Shown: positions 25,444 through 35,922 of the stretch, one piece after another
Layout of the letters: each line of letters begins with the position of its first letter
Position numbering within the stretch: position 1 is the stretch's first letter
NCBI GenBank assembly: GCA_964410675.1
Contig: CAYPIB010000003.1
Span: 1 to 64,000 of the forward strand
Source of the DNA: RGIG3040 sp964410675
GTDB lineage: Bacteria; Bacillota; Clostridia; Lachnospirales; Lachnospiraceae
DNA: 64,000 bases
Direction: 5' to 3'
Notes under the pieces: generated by a model
What the model was told of the DNA's origin: nothing
Seen by the model: the letters and a program-made list of their open reading frames with translations, nothing else
Database searches by the model: none
Position numbers and translations under genes: made by a program

Positions 25444-28400
25444 CTACATCTGTTCTACAAAACGGATGAATGCTTTTGCTAAATGATAAAGTTGTTTCGT
25501 TGAAATACTTTGATCTGTCTCGCCTTTTTTGCCAAATCTATTAATATCTAAAGCTTTACTATACACAACCGAAATATGAATTGAATCCTCTGACTGACTT
25601 TTATCTGAATCTGAAAGCTCTTCTGTTATGAGACGATTAAGCACCGGTTCTTTTTCCTCAAAATATTGCTGGCTCTCTTTTCTTTGACAGCCAATGTAAC
25701 CGGAAACCTTGCCGTCTGCCGCCTCAAAGCTGGCCGCGACCTTTCCAAGCTCTTCTGTTTCCATTGTTACTGCTACTTTACCCTTTTCGCCTTGATTATG
25801 CAAAATTTTAAGATTAATGGAAGTCAGCTCACCGTTAATTTCAACCGGTACCTCGTAATTCTCTTCTTTTGCCATATTAGAGAGATAATCAAGCTGTCTC
25901 GAGTAAACCGCCATGCTTTTTACATCAATTGCCACTGCATCTTCAGAAAATGAGCTGCTGTCCAATACATTCAATGAAGTTTCAATAAATTCAGAATATG
26001 CCTGCTTTGCGCTTTCCTCATCAATAAAGTTTTCCTTGATTGCGTTTTTCGACTCTATTATAGCTGACTCCTGTGCCTTTACACTCCGCCCAGACTGTCT
26101 GTCATTATGTTTGGCATAAGTGAAAAGCTGTTTTAATGCCGCACCTCTTTGATTTAATATAAAGTCAGCTGCCAATAAATTATTAGGGGAAACCGGCTGG
26201 TCATAATCGAGTAGATTTTCAATAATTTCTTCGCCGATTTTTTGAATCTGCCTCATATCGTCAATCTGGTCTTTATAAAAATCCTGTTGAAACTCTTCTG
26301 CTGCCACTGATTGCACTAATGAGCTTTCAAAAAGCTCCAGTGAGCTATTCATATTAATATCTAATCCCTGTAATTTCTCTGGTGTAAGCTTTTCATAAAT
26401 ACTATCAGCCTTTTTCCGATAGTAGCTGTTAATCTGCGTGTCAATTGCCGTTGAATAAGCATTTACTTCGGAAAGAGTTCCAAAATCATTGTCAACTGTA
26501 ACATCAAGACCGCCTAAATTACGAGTTCTTACCTGCTCAAGCAAATTTTTAAGCGAAATTTCTCTCTCCTCTTTTATAAGACTTCCGATTGCCTGCCCAT
26601 CGCCCTTTTCGACTTGTGCAAACAGTCGGTAAATTCCTATATAGGTATCTCTCTCTTCTTTTGTAATGTCTTTATTTTTCTCAAGCTTATATAAGAACTT
26701 ACTGTATTTTTCTGTCGTGTTCTCGTACTTATTTTCTCTGGACTGTAAATATTCATATAGCTCTTCTATTTTCATATGAAGCGGGTTTACATCATCCCGA
26801 ATCATATCAAGCGTTGCCGCAGGAGTAAGCTTTTCCAGCACCCGGGTAAGGGAAGCATCGGCATTTTTAACCGCTGCAATATTTTCCTCTGTAATATCCA
26901 TATTATTATAAGAAAGAATACGTACCGCTCGTTTGTTATCTTCTGTATTTTCAATTTTAAGCTCATCTAGAAGACTGTCCATATTAGCGAAGGCTTTCTT
27001 AATCGAATCACCTAAATCTCCCCTTGGCGCTGTCATCATCGCCTCGTAAGTTTCGCCCGCCTGCTCATAAATACTTTTTGATACCGCACTTTGTGTATGC
27101 ACATAATTCAGTGTAAATAAATGCGTTCTAAAAGCTATTCTGCCAACAACATCTGCCGGACCATTTTTAATCGATTCGGTTCTGATGTTTACTTTTTCCA
27201 GTAAACCTTCTTTTTCGGCAATCGCTGTTTCGTCAAGTTCATTAAACAAAATCTGTTTTTGCTTCAGTTCCTGCTCCTTCAGTGCATTTACTACCTTTTC
27301 AAGCGGAGCCGTATCAATCGAAAAGCCACTCTGCAAAAGCTTCCGGTTTGCAGTCACTGTCATGGATAACCGAACTTCCTCAAGCTGTCTCTTTGCTTTA
27401 ATCAGCTCCGGACTTTGCGCCTCTTCTGCGGTTAAAACCGCCTGGCTGTTTGGCAGTAAGCTTAATTCCTCTAGTGCCTTTCTAATATTACGCAATGTGA
27501 ATGACTTTCCGTCGGCATATGTTTTGTCGACGGCTTCATCCGTCAAAGATTCTGTCGCATTTTTCGTATCAATTGCTCTTTGAAACAAATCAACCTGTGT
27601 CGTTAAGAGTGCATCCTTTGCTTCCTTCCCATCCGCAAGCGCAGCCGCAATAGCATTCATTGCTTCATCAGGATCAATCGGAAAACAAATATTTTTAAGT
27701 GTATCCATTAAATTTAAATTATCAGCAGTAAGGGGAATTCCTGTTTCTACAAGCCATTTTGCCTGATTCATCGTATCTTTATAAATCATCAGACCGGCAT
27801 CCTGTATAATCTTTTCTACCTGCCCTTGTATCTGGGAAAAATCAAGAGTATCTGCCTTTTTTCCATAATAGCCATTATAATCATCCTGGAAATAACCATT
27901 GCCCTGTGCCTCTATCGATCTGCCGCTGCTAAACTGTGCTTTATAAATATTGCCAATCGTTGGCTCTGCCTGATTCACAATCATGTATTTCATTGCACTT
28001 TCACTAAATTCCTTGATTTCGCCTGCTTTTTCAAATTCCTTAATCGCAGATCTGATATTTTCTTCCGTAAAAGGAACATTGTAATCACTAAACTTTTGTG
28101 CAATCGAACGAGCATAACCGGCATTCTTTGTTATTTTTTCCAGTTTTTCTACGCTTAGGTTATCGGTATATCCTTTTATTACAATACCGGCTTCTGCAAG
28201 CTTCGCTTTAATCTGATCGACAACAGTTACAATTGATTCTACATCCATGCTGCCGGGATGAAAGCCTTCCTCCTGCATTTTTTGTAAATCTGATTTGGAC
28301 ATAGAATTAGACATTATGGCCATGTAATTATGCTTATTCACAATATCAGATTGTGACAGGCCGGCTGCAACATCATCCGCGGTCTTTCCTTGACCTGCAT

Positions 28401-28545
28401 AAGCTTTGTTATCCTTAACATTACCAGAAATGTCTAATATAAATCCTCTCTGTATCCGGTTCCTTCCGGTACGGGGAGCACTATATGTAATTGTACTATT
28501 GTCTACATTTTGATTGTGATTAATCCCATCCGTGTTTATCTTCAT
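25444..28545 (-). CDS. Large DUF6240-like protein of the flagellin operon
   Basis: A 1033-residue soluble, largely helical protein without a signal peptide, matching in layout the DUF6240 proteins of Lachnospiraceae flagellar loci. Two features suggest a flagellar role: a sigma-28-type promoter directly upstream, and a C-terminal segment (about residues 900-985: VEINGELTSINLKIL, KGKVAVTMETEELGKVAASF) resembling the FliK hook-length-control C-domain. The middle contains repeated motifs of the kind (D/P)-(I/F)-T-(E/A)-(E/D)-N, for example VPFTEENIRSA, IPLTADNLNLM and MDITEENIAAV, implying tandem helical repeats. ATG 28545 follows GGAGAAGGA. Possible roles are hook-length ruler, export factor or flagellin regulator. 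Confidence 0.75.
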   Translation of the reverse strand: MKINTDGINHNQNVDNSTITYSAPRTGRNRIQRGFILDISGNVKDNKAYAGQGKTADDVAAGLSQSDIVNKHNYMAIMSNSMSKSDLQKMQEEGFHPGSMDVESIVTVVDQIKAKLAEAGIVIKGYTDNLSVEKLEKITKNAGYARSIAQKFSDYNVPFTEENIRSAIKEFEKAGEIKEFSESAMKYMIVNQAEPTIGNIYKAQFSSGRSIEAQGNGYFQDDYNGYYGKKADTLDFSQIQGQVEKIIQDAGLMIYKDTMNQAKWLVETGIPLTADNLNLMDTLKNICFPIDPDEAMNAIAAALADGKEAKDALLTTQVDLFQRAIDTKNATESLTDEAVDKTYADGKSFTLRNIRKALEELSLLPNSQAVLTAEEAQSPELIKAKRQLEEVRLSMTVTANRKLLQSGFSIDTAPLEKVVNALKEQELKQKQILFNELDETAIAEKEGLLEKVNIRTESIKNGPADVVGRIAFRTHLFTLNYVHTQSAVSKSIYEQAGETYEAMMTAPRGDLGDSIKKAFANMDSLLDELKIENTEDNKRAVRILSYNNMDITEENIAAVKNADASLTRVLEKLTPAATLDMIRDDVNPLHMKIEELYEYLQSRENKYENTTEKYSKFLYKLEKNKDITKEERDTYIGIYRLFAQVEKGDGQAIGSLIKEEREISLKNLLEQVRTRNLGGLDVTVDNDFGTLSEVNAYSTAIDTQINSYYRKKADSIYEKLTPEKLQGLDINMNSSLELFESSLVQSVAAEEFQQDFYKDQIDDMRQIQKIGEEIIENLLDYDQPVSPNNLLAADFILNQRGAALKQLFTYAKHNDRQSGRSVKAQESAIIESKNAIKENFIDEESAKQAYSEFIETSLNVLDSSSFSEDAVAIDVKSMAVYSRQLDYLSNMAKEENYEVPVEINGELTSINLKILHNQGEKGKVAVTMETEELGKVAASFEAADGKVSGYIGCQRKESQQYFEEKEPVLNRLITEELSDSDKSQSEDSIHISVVYSKALDINRFGKKGETDQSISTKQLYHLAKAFIRFVEQM

Positions 28546-28619
28546 AATCCTTCTCCATGTAGAGCAAATATTTTTATTTGCGTCTCTATTTTTTGAAATA
28601 CTTATATCGTGTATAATAT

Positions 28620-28646
28620 ATTTCGGCAAAGGATAACAATTTCTTA
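28620..28646 (-). promoter_or_regulatory. Sigma-28 (SigD)-type promoter of the flagellin operon
   Basis: On the minus strand, TAAG (28643-28646), a 15-base spacer and GCCGAAAT (28620-28627), close to the Bacillus SigD consensus TAAA-N15-GCCGATAT. It lies about 75 bases upstream of the 1033-residue gene. Confidence 0.6.
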
Positions 28647-28676
28647 ACAAGGATGGGATAATTTTTATTCCAATCA

Positions 28677-31100
28677 CTATTCTTGATATCTAATTCTTTC
28701 TACCAACGATTCTTTTTTCAAATTGCTGCTCAATATGAAAGATAGTATTAACTGCATGAATACCAGCGCAATTACCATAATAGAAATTTCTATATATGGA
28801 AGATGATATACATGTAAACCTACTATTCCACTGCCTTTTGCATAATGAAATAATGTATAGCCAATCGGAAGTCCAATACCTAAGGCAACTAGTAATGTAC
28901 CAAATGTAAAAATCATTCCCTGTATCTGCAGACTTAAATTTAACTGTCTGTTTGTCATTCCAACCGCCTGTAAAATCCCATATTCTTGTTTTTTCGTAAT
29001 TACATTCATAATCATTGTATTAGCTAAATTCATGAAGCCAATAACTCCCAATATAGCTAAAAACGCATATACGGCAGTTTTAGTCATTTTTGTAGAAACT
29101 ACGGCTTGTTTTAATGATTGTTGGAATTCATTCATGACTACATGCTCTGTTCCCATTAAAATCTGCTCCAATTGTTCTTTTACACCAGGTATACTTTCCT
29201 CTGAACAATCTATCCATATTTCACTGATACAAGAATGATTAAAGTTCATTTTTTCAAAGGTATCCTGTGTCATAACCCAATCTCCTGAAATTCTGCCAAA
29301 AGACCCGGCCAATCTGCCTTTAAACAGTTCTTGCTTGGTTCCATCAAATAAGTCAAATTCTACTTCCTGATTAATCGAATATCCCATGTCCTCCATAAAG
29401 TGCGACCATCCATAGAGAATTTCTCCATTTTTCGATGCTTCATCATAATCCAATGTTCCAAGCTCTTTACTGGAATCTGCTTGAAATTCAAAGTCTTCTC
29501 TATCTAACACTGTGACTGATTCATTCTGTCCATTAATTCTGGCAACTAGGCGATTTCTTGTTTTTATATCTGTAACACCATCAATTGCTTTTATTTTTTG
29601 AATCAGCTCTTCATTTAATGGATTCTCCTTTAAAATATTGTCCAAATTATTTTGAGGATATGCTGTATCGTTCAGATAGTAGTATAATTCAATCATAAAC
29701 TGACCATGCTCTATATGTTCCCTGGCAATATATTCTTCATCAACATTTCCAACAAGGTTTGCTAAGATGACAAATAAAATACAGGACATTCCCATTGTCA
29801 AAATGGTTGTAAACGTTCTCTTTTTGTTTCCGCTAATATTTGCCATTGCAAGACTGGTTATTTTTACTTCCTTTTTTCCTTTTCGAATGCCCGAACTTTT
29901 ACTCTCTGTTGATTCCAGAAATCGAATGGCTTCAATCGGAGAAATTCTTCCAACAATTTTCATCGGCTTTCTAAGAGCAAGGCAGACTGTAATAAGTGCC
30001 AAAGCTGTACTTAATAATAACATCGGTATCGAAAAGGTAGATACTCTAACGACTTCTATTCCTGCTTGGAGCTCATTTGACTGCTTTATCAGCCAATCAA
30101 ATGTAAATTGTGACAGTACCGCTCCCAAAAAAAGTCCTGCCGGTATGCTAACCGCCGCAAGGAGCATTCCTTCTCTGAAAATTATCTTACGCATTTGTTT
30201 TTTGGTTGCTCCAAGCGCCTTAACTTTTCCATATTCTTGTATTTTCTGAGCAATTCCCACTTGAAAGATATTATATATAACAACTACAGAAAAAAGCATG
30301 ACACAAACTGCAATAATCCCACATATCGTAATTGTCTCTATTCCCGGTTCCAACATAAACATCAAGTAATAAGCATTTTCCTTTACTTGGTTTTCTTTAA
30401 TGCCGCATTTCTCAGCGAGATCAATCAATACCTCCTCTGCATTATCAGTTGTAATTGGTACAGAATCATTTAATAAGAAATATAATGTGTAAATTCTATC
30501 CTCCGGCTTTATATGAGATTCATGAAAGTCCTTTGAAACGCATCCCGTAATCGATGATGTTTCAAGTCCATTATCAACGTCCTTAATAATTCCGCTGACA
30601 ATAAAAGTAGTAACCTCAAACTTCTGCGATAGACCCGATCGAAATGGCAGTGAAATTTCGTCACCTAATTTTACGTTTTCATAACCAATTTCCCTAAAAA
30701 AAGACTTTTGTGCTGCAATTTCATCTATTTTTTCAGGATATTTTCCTTCCTCAAATCGTTCCGTCATATTTGTAAGCTCTAAATTTGTCTCATCTGCATA
30801 TAATAATCTCGCTGGCAGCTCGTTTTTTATCTCTCCTACAATTGCCATTTTTCCGAGTTTTGTAAACTCACTTCTTTGTCTTACCTGCTCAATCTGTTCT
30901 TCTGTTACAGCACTGAATGTACCATAATAATTTCCATATAATTTAGGTGCATTTAATCTTTCATACTTTATCAAGCCTCTGGCATAGGAACAAATAACTG
31001 TTAATAAAATAGTAGCAAGACAGATAGTTGTTATCGTTAAAATACTTCTCACTTTATTTTTTTTATTATTACTTAATGCTAACTTAGTTATCGTTTTCAT
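28677..31100 (-). CDS. ABC transporter permease with two FtsX domains
   Basis: An 807-residue integral membrane protein: N-terminal helix, extracytoplasmic domain, FtsX block of three helices (about 265-385), second helix near 430, another extracytoplasmic domain, and a final FtsX block (about 680-800). This is the MacB/LolC-type layout used for exporting or extracting peptides, antimicrobials or lipids from the membrane rather than importing solutes. Its start overlaps the ATPase gene by four bases (ATGA). With the ATPase and the upstream two-component genes it forms a sensing-and-response module. Confidence 0.92.
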   Translation of the reverse strand: MKTITKLALSNNKKNKVRSILTITTICLATILLTVICSYARGLIKYERLNAPKLYGNYYGTFSAVTEEQIEQVRQRSEFTKLGKMAIVGEIKNELPARLLYADETNLELTNMTERFEEGKYPEKIDEIAAQKSFFREIGYENVKLGDEISLPFRSGLSQKFEVTTFIVSGIIKDVDNGLETSSITGCVSKDFHESHIKPEDRIYTLYFLLNDSVPITTDNAEEVLIDLAEKCGIKENQVKENAYYLMFMLEPGIETITICGIIAVCVMLFSVVVIYNIFQVGIAQKIQEYGKVKALGATKKQMRKIIFREGMLLAAVSIPAGLFLGAVLSQFTFDWLIKQSNELQAGIEVVRVSTFSIPMLLLSTALALITVCLALRKPMKIVGRISPIEAIRFLESTESKSSGIRKGKKEVKITSLAMANISGNKKRTFTTILTMGMSCILFVILANLVGNVDEEYIAREHIEHGQFMIELYYYLNDTAYPQNNLDNILKENPLNEELIQKIKAIDGVTDIKTRNRLVARINGQNESVTVLDREDFEFQADSSKELGTLDYDEASKNGEILYGWSHFMEDMGYSINQEVEFDLFDGTKQELFKGRLAGSFGRISGDWVMTQDTFEKMNFNHSCISEIWIDCSEESIPGVKEQLEQILMGTEHVVMNEFQQSLKQAVVSTKMTKTAVYAFLAILGVIGFMNLANTMIMNVITKKQEYGILQAVGMTNRQLNLSLQIQGMIFTFGTLLVALGIGLPIGYTLFHYAKGSGIVGLHVYHLPYIEISIMVIALVFMQLILSFILSSNLKKESLVERIRYQE

Positions 31101-31771
31101 TGAAATTTCACCACCTGTCCATCTTCCATTATTAAAACTCTATCTGCAATTTGGGCAATTTCTTCATCATGTGTAATCATCACAATTGTCTGTCCATACT
31201 TATTCGCAGACATCTTTAAAAGTCCTATCACTTCTTCACTTGTTTTAGAATCCAGATTTCCTGTCGGCTCATCGGCAAAAATAATATTTGGTCTTGAAAC
31301 AAGTGCTCTCGCAATGGCAACCCTTTGCTGCTGTCCGCCGGATAGTGTATTCGGCAAATTCTTTAATTTACTTTCTAAGCCAAGAGTAGAAATAATATCA
31401 TCGACAAAAGCCCTATCTATTTTTTGACCATCTAATCCCAGCGGCAGCACTATATTTTCCCATACATTAATAGCCGATACCAAATTATATGCCTGAAAAA
31501 TAAAGCCCATTTTTCTTCTCCGTAAAACCGCCAAATCCGCTTCTGTCATACTATATATTTCTTTATCCTTCAGCTTAACCTTTCCTTCTGTCGGATAATC
31601 CAGCCCGCCCATCATATGTAATAATGTACTTTTTCCCGACCCAGACTTCCCAACAATCGCCACAAATTCCCCCTGATCAATTGACAAACTTACATGATCA
31701 ACCGCCTTCACTAAATTATCCCCCACTCCATAAAACTTACATAAATCCTCAGTCTCCAATATAGTTTTCAT
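31097..31771 (-). CDS. ABC transporter ATPase (MacB/LolD family)
   Basis: A 224-residue ATPase subunit: Walker A GKSGSGKST near residue 41, Q loop FIFQAYNLV, signature LSGGQQQRVAIARAL, Walker B IIFADEPTGNLDS and switch His in MITHDEEIA. MacB/LolD-type ATPases pair with FtsX-domain permeases as mechanotransmitters. AAAAGGAG precedes the ATG. It follows the histidine kinase gene by 158 bases, across a terminator-like hairpin, so it may have its own promoter under control of the response regulator. Confidence 0.96.
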   Translation of the reverse strand: MKTILETEDLCKFYGVGDNLVKAVDHVSLSIDQGEFVAIVGKSGSGKSTLLHMMGGLDYPTEGKVKLKDKEIYSMTEADLAVLRRRKMGFIFQAYNLVSAINVWENIVLPLGLDGQKIDRAFVDDIISTLGLESKLKNLPNTLSGGQQQRVAIARALVSRPNIIFADEPTGNLDSKTSEEVIGLLKMSANKYGQTIVMITHDEEIAQIADRVLIMEDGQVVKFQ

Positions 31772-31901
31772 AATTAATAATCTCCTTTTTGTGTGTTTTA
31801 ATAGTTATTTGACTATTCAGGCTTTTTCGATACCATTGCCTAAACTTGATAATAACAATATACCCCACCAATCTTACAATACCCTTTCAAACAATAAGAA
31901 A

Positions 31902-31925
31902 AAGTCTTACATTTTCGTAAGACTT
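31902..31925 (-). terminator. Terminator between the kinase and the ABC genes
   Basis: AAGTCTTAC (31902-31910), loop ATTTTC, GTAAGACTT (31917-31925). On the minus strand the stem is followed by TTTCTTATTG, a good U tract, directly after the kinase stop codon. Confidence 0.8.
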
Positions 31926-31929
31926 CTAT

Positions 31930-33160
31930 CTACAGCGGTAAATTGACAATAAATTTACTTCCCGGATATTCTTCCTTCGTTTTTCCAAAGTTTGAAGATA
32001 CTCTTAAAGTTCCGTGATGCCTGGATACAATTTCTCTGGAAAGATAAAGGCCCACACCCGAACCATCCGCCTGTCGTACTAATTCAGACGAGCCCCTGTA
32101 AAAACGTTGAAAAATTTTATGATATTGATCTTTTGCGATTCCGATACCTTCATCTGCTATTTCTATCCGAATAAAATCATTTCTCATGAATAATGATATT
32201 TTTATGACGCTTTTTGGAGGACTATATTTAATAGCATTTTCTAAAATATTGACAAATACCTCGCAAATCCAATTGGAATCATATATAATTTCAATCTCTT
32301 CCATATTATGAGTTTCTTCCATTTCAATTTCTATTTGCTTATTTAATGCCTTTGGATAAACTCGATTCACTGCCATGAGTAACGTTTCAAAGATAAATGC
32401 TTTCTTCCTATGTATTTGCACCATACCGGATTCTAGTTTGGATATTTGTAAAAGTGATGCCAAAAGAGTTTCTAATACCGTTAGCTGCAGTCTGCACCTA
32501 GTATTAAATTCTATCCGCTCTTCTTCGGATAAGTGCCTGTCCTCCAAAATAGTAAAACATGTATCGAGCGTCGCTAACGGTGTTTTTAATTGATGAGAAA
32601 TATCTGTGACAAGCTCTTTTGTTTCTTCCTTTTCCAGTCTGGACTGCTCACGAAGTAATACTAAGCTCCTCTAACTGAAAATTTATTCGATAAATACTGC
32701 TCTGATTTCCCTGCATAAATACGTGCTTCGTACTGTTTTCTCTAAATGCAAGAAGACACCTTTCCACTTCTGAGAGCAGATTTTCTTTTTCCTTCTTACT
32801 TTCCTTTTTTTCTAAAAAAATAATGAAAATAAGCAGAATATAAAGAATAATCAATACGACTGCTGTCTGTAAACAGCTATTTACAAATTCTTTTTGATAT
32901 ATGTTTTGTCCTTTATTAAAATAACCTTGCTGTGCAATCTTTCGTTTTCCTTCTTCAGTATTGAATTCATTACCCTTTAGAAAGTTATAAATATCTTGCT
33001 CTATTCTTTCATCTGAAGATTGCATGATAACTGCAAGAATTTCCATTTTATCACAATATTCTTTATAAAAATGCAAGTCAAAAAAAGCATTTATTGCCAG
33101 AAAGCTTAAAAGCATTAATATATAGAAGAAAATTCTTTTTTTACGCTTCATAATTCTCAT
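31930..33160 (-). pseudogene. Sensor histidine kinase split by a frameshift
   Basis: The gene encodes a membrane kinase in two frames. The first part (33160 to about 32650) has an N-terminal helix (RIFFYILMLLSFLAINAFF), an extracytoplasmic loop and a second helix (VVLIILYILLIFIIFL), and ends FQLEELSITS-stop. The second, in another frame from about 32646, continues VLLREQSRLEKEE, H box VTDISHQLKTPLATL, N box NILENAIKYSPP, and G boxes DEGIGI and GSGVGLYLS. One missing base near 32645-32655 would restore one protein of about 410 residues. It is either a recent inactivating mutation or a sequencing error; both halves look well conserved. The start at 33160 follows GAGGA, and the gene overlaps the regulator. 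Confidence 0.85.
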
Positions 33161-33842
33161 TGCAGTCCTCATTCCATAAATAACCTAAGCCGCGGATATT
33201 TTTAATAAATTCAGGATTTGATGGATTTTTCTCTATTTTTTCACGCAGCCTTCTAATATTCACGGCTAACGTATTTTCATCTACAAATTCACCATCCATA
33301 TCAAAAACACCTTCAAGAATTTGTCTCTTTGATAAAACCTGCTTTGCATTTCTCATAAATAAATCCAACAGCTTCCATTCATTTTTAGTCAAAGAAATTT
33401 CTTCTTTTTCAACAAACAGTTTCATTTCTGTAGGATAAAATTTTAAATTACCGGATTGTATAAATTGAGTCCTGCCTTTTGCTTCCGTTCTTTTAAAATA
33501 GGCTTCTATTTTTAATAAAAGCACCGACAGGCTGAATGGCTTTGTAATATAATCATCCGCTCCTGCTTCATAGCCCATTACCTGGTCAATTTCTTGATTT
33601 AGCGCCGTCAGACAAATAATATAAGCAGGATAATTTTGCCTTGAAAACTTAATAAACTCCAGCCCATTTCCATCCGGCAGATTAATATCGCAAATTATAA
33701 TTTTAGGAGTGATTTCTTGTATTTTTTTCTTTGCTTCTTTTATCGTATAACAAGAACTGACCGAAAAGCCTGCCTTTTCCAAAGAAAATGAAATTCCCCT
33801 GTTCAAGCTTTCCTCATCCTCTAAAATGAGAATTTGATTCAT
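33141..33842 (-). CDS. OmpR-family response regulator
   Basis: A 233-residue transcription factor. The receiver domain has E8/D9/E10-type acidic residues (ILEDEESLN), phospho-acceptor Asp in IIICDINLPDGNG near residue 52 and the conserved Lys in YITKPFS. The OmpR winged-helix domain (about 130-228) has LTKNEWKLLDLFMRN, VDENTLAVNIRRLREKI and IKNIRGLGYLW. The gene overlaps the kinase start by 20 bases. It most likely controls the adjacent ABC exporter, as in Bce/Vra-type antimicrobial-peptide resistance modules; that ligand class is inference. Confidence 0.94.
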   Translation of the reverse strand: MNQILILEDEESLNRGISFSLEKAGFSVSSCYTIKEAKKKIQEITPKIIICDINLPDGNGLEFIKFSRQNYPAYIICLTALNQEIDQVMGYEAGADDYITKPFSLSVLLLKIEAYFKRTEAKGRTQFIQSGNLKFYPTEMKLFVEKEEISLTKNEWKLLDLFMRNAKQVLSKRQILEGVFDMDGEFVDENTLAVNIRRLREKIEKNPSNPEFIKNIRGLGYLWNEDCNENYEA

Positions 33843-33884
33843 ATAATCCTTCTTTCTAAAATTAACTTTTTATTCTAATATTAT

Positions 33885-33936
33885 GAAAGGGCTGCTATAC
33901 CAGCAGTTATGTATACTGCCGGTATAACAGCCTTTC
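33885..33936. terminator. Long hairpin between glgB and the response regulator gene
   Basis: GAAAGGGCTG (33885-33894) pairs with CAGCCTTTC (33928-33936) with one bulge; the inner TATACC and GCAGT arms pair with GGTATA and ACTGC around TATGTAT. It lies just downstream of glgB on the minus strand; the better T tract is on the plus side (TTTTTATAAG). Confidence 0.7.
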
Positions 33937-33953
33937 TTTTTATAAGTATGCAA

Positions 33954-35881
33954 TTAAAATGTAAAAATCAGTGCTCCATAAGCCGGTAAATCAAAGGTTA
34001 GAGAATATTTTCTTCCATCAAATGGTTCCGGCTTTGCGGCAATTTCTTTTGGTACTGCAGCAGCAGAACCACCAAATTTCTCATCATCACTATTTAAGAG
34101 CAGCTTGTATTTTTTCTTATTTGGGACTCCTACTTTGAAGTTAGCTCTGGCAACCGGGGTCATGTTTAAAACAACTAACATGTTATTTTTTCGATTTGAG
34201 GCCTTACGGATATAGCTGTAGGTGCTTTTGTCGATATCGTCTGCCGCAATCCATTCAAATCCTTCCCAGGCATTATCAATCTCGTGGAGAGCAGGATATT
34301 TATTGTATAGCTCTAAAAGCTGCTGCACATAAAGCTTCATTCCACTGTGCATTGGGTCGGAAAGACTTGACCACTCCAGTTCTTTATCCTCATCCCATTC
34401 ACTATCCTGTCCAAATTCCTGTCCCATAAAGAGTAGTTTTTTTCCGGAATGTGTAAACATATAAGTATATCCAACGCGCAGATTGGCAAATTTATCAGCC
34501 GTGAAACCAGGCATTTTATTGACCATAGAACATTTTAAATGTACGACTTCATCATGAGATATCGGTAAAATATAGTTTTCGGCATTATTATAGCTCATAG
34601 CAAATGTCATCTTATGATGGCTTCCCTTGCGCAAAATCGGATCAAGTTCCATGTAACTGCAAAAATNNNNNNNNNNTGCATCCAACCCATATTCCATTTA
34701 AACATAAAGCCAAGACCGCCCTCTTCAGCGGATTTTGTCACCTTGGGCCATGCTGTTGATTCCTCTGCAATCATTAAAGTACCCGGATGAGCCCCCTGCA
34801 CAACTGAATTTAAATGCCTAAAGAATTCAATAGCCTCTAAATTTTTATTATCGCCATTTTTGTTAGCAACCCATTGTCCTTCTTTTTTGCCATAATCTAA
34901 ATAAAGCATAGAAGCAACCGCATCAACGCGAAGTCCATCGATGTGAAATTCTTTTACCCAGAATAAAGCATTGGCAATGAGGAAATTTGTCACTTCTTTT
35001 CTTTCATAATTAAAAATCTTAGTACCCCAGTCCGGATGTTCTCCTCTGCGTGGATCCGGATGCTCATATAAGCAAGTACCATCAAACTCTGCAAGACCAA
35101 ATTCATCCCTGGGAAAATGTGCCGGCACCCAGTCTAAAATGACACCAATGTTGTTTTTGTGTAATTTATTAATTAAATACATAAAATCCTTTGGTGTTCC
35201 ATAGCGGGAAGTCGGTGCATAATATCCCGTTACCTGATATCCCCATGAACCATCAAAGGGATACTCTGCAATTCCGATCAGCTCAAGATGAGTAAATTTC
35301 ATATCTTTTAAATATTCAACAATTTTATCTGCAAATTCTCTGTAATTATAGAAAGAATTCTCTCCGTTTAAAGTCGGATGTCTCATCCAAGAACCGATTT
35401 GGCACTCATAAATTGCCATTGGCTCTTTATTAAAGTCTTTATGAATCTTCTGGCTCTGCCAAGCTCCATCGGTCCATCTAAAGCCTGATAAGTCAGAAAC
35501 TCTGGAGGCATTATTGGGCCGCACCTCAGCATAATTCGCATATGGATCCGCCTTATAAATTTTCTTGCCGCTTTTCGTTGTAATCACATATTTATAAATA
35601 TCATTTTCTAAAACACCAGGAACAAATACTTCAAAAATACCGCTTATCTTTAATTTTTTCATATTATATTCATAAATGTCCCAATCATTAAAGGAGCCTG
35701 CGACATTTACATATTGTGCATGCGGCGCCCATACTGCAAAATATACACCTTCTTTTCCATTAACAACTGTCTTATGCGCACCCAGCTTTTTGTATATATC
35801 ATAATGATTTCCTTGAGTAAATAAATATTCATCGAATTCCGTAATAAATGGCTCATCTACTGTTTTTTTACCTGATCCCAT
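33954..35881 (-). CDS. glgB: 1,4-alpha-glucan branching enzyme, interrupted by an N gap
   Basis: Forms alpha-1,6 branches in glycogen. It has an N-terminal CBM48-type domain (YFAVWAPHAQYVNVAGSFNDW), then a GH13 barrel with nucleophile Asp in DGLRVDAVASMLY, acid/base Glu in MIAEESTAWP, and ISHDEVVH. Ten N at 34667-34676 break the frame. The N-side ends NMGWM plus CA-, and the C-side resumes FCSYMELDPILR. If the true gap were two bases the protein would read GWM-H-D-FCSYM, the same spacing as GWMHDTLDYM in E. coli GlgB, so the gene is probably intact at about 639 residues. GTGAGGG precedes the ATG. No other glg gene is nearby. Confidence 0.93.
34667..34676. other. Assembly gap of ten N
   Basis: Ten unknown bases within glgB, most likely a fixed-size scaffold placeholder rather than a measured length. 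Confidence 0.97.
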
Positions 35882-35922
35882 ATAAATCCCTCACTCATCC
35901 TTTTATCTTATTTGCAAATCTT

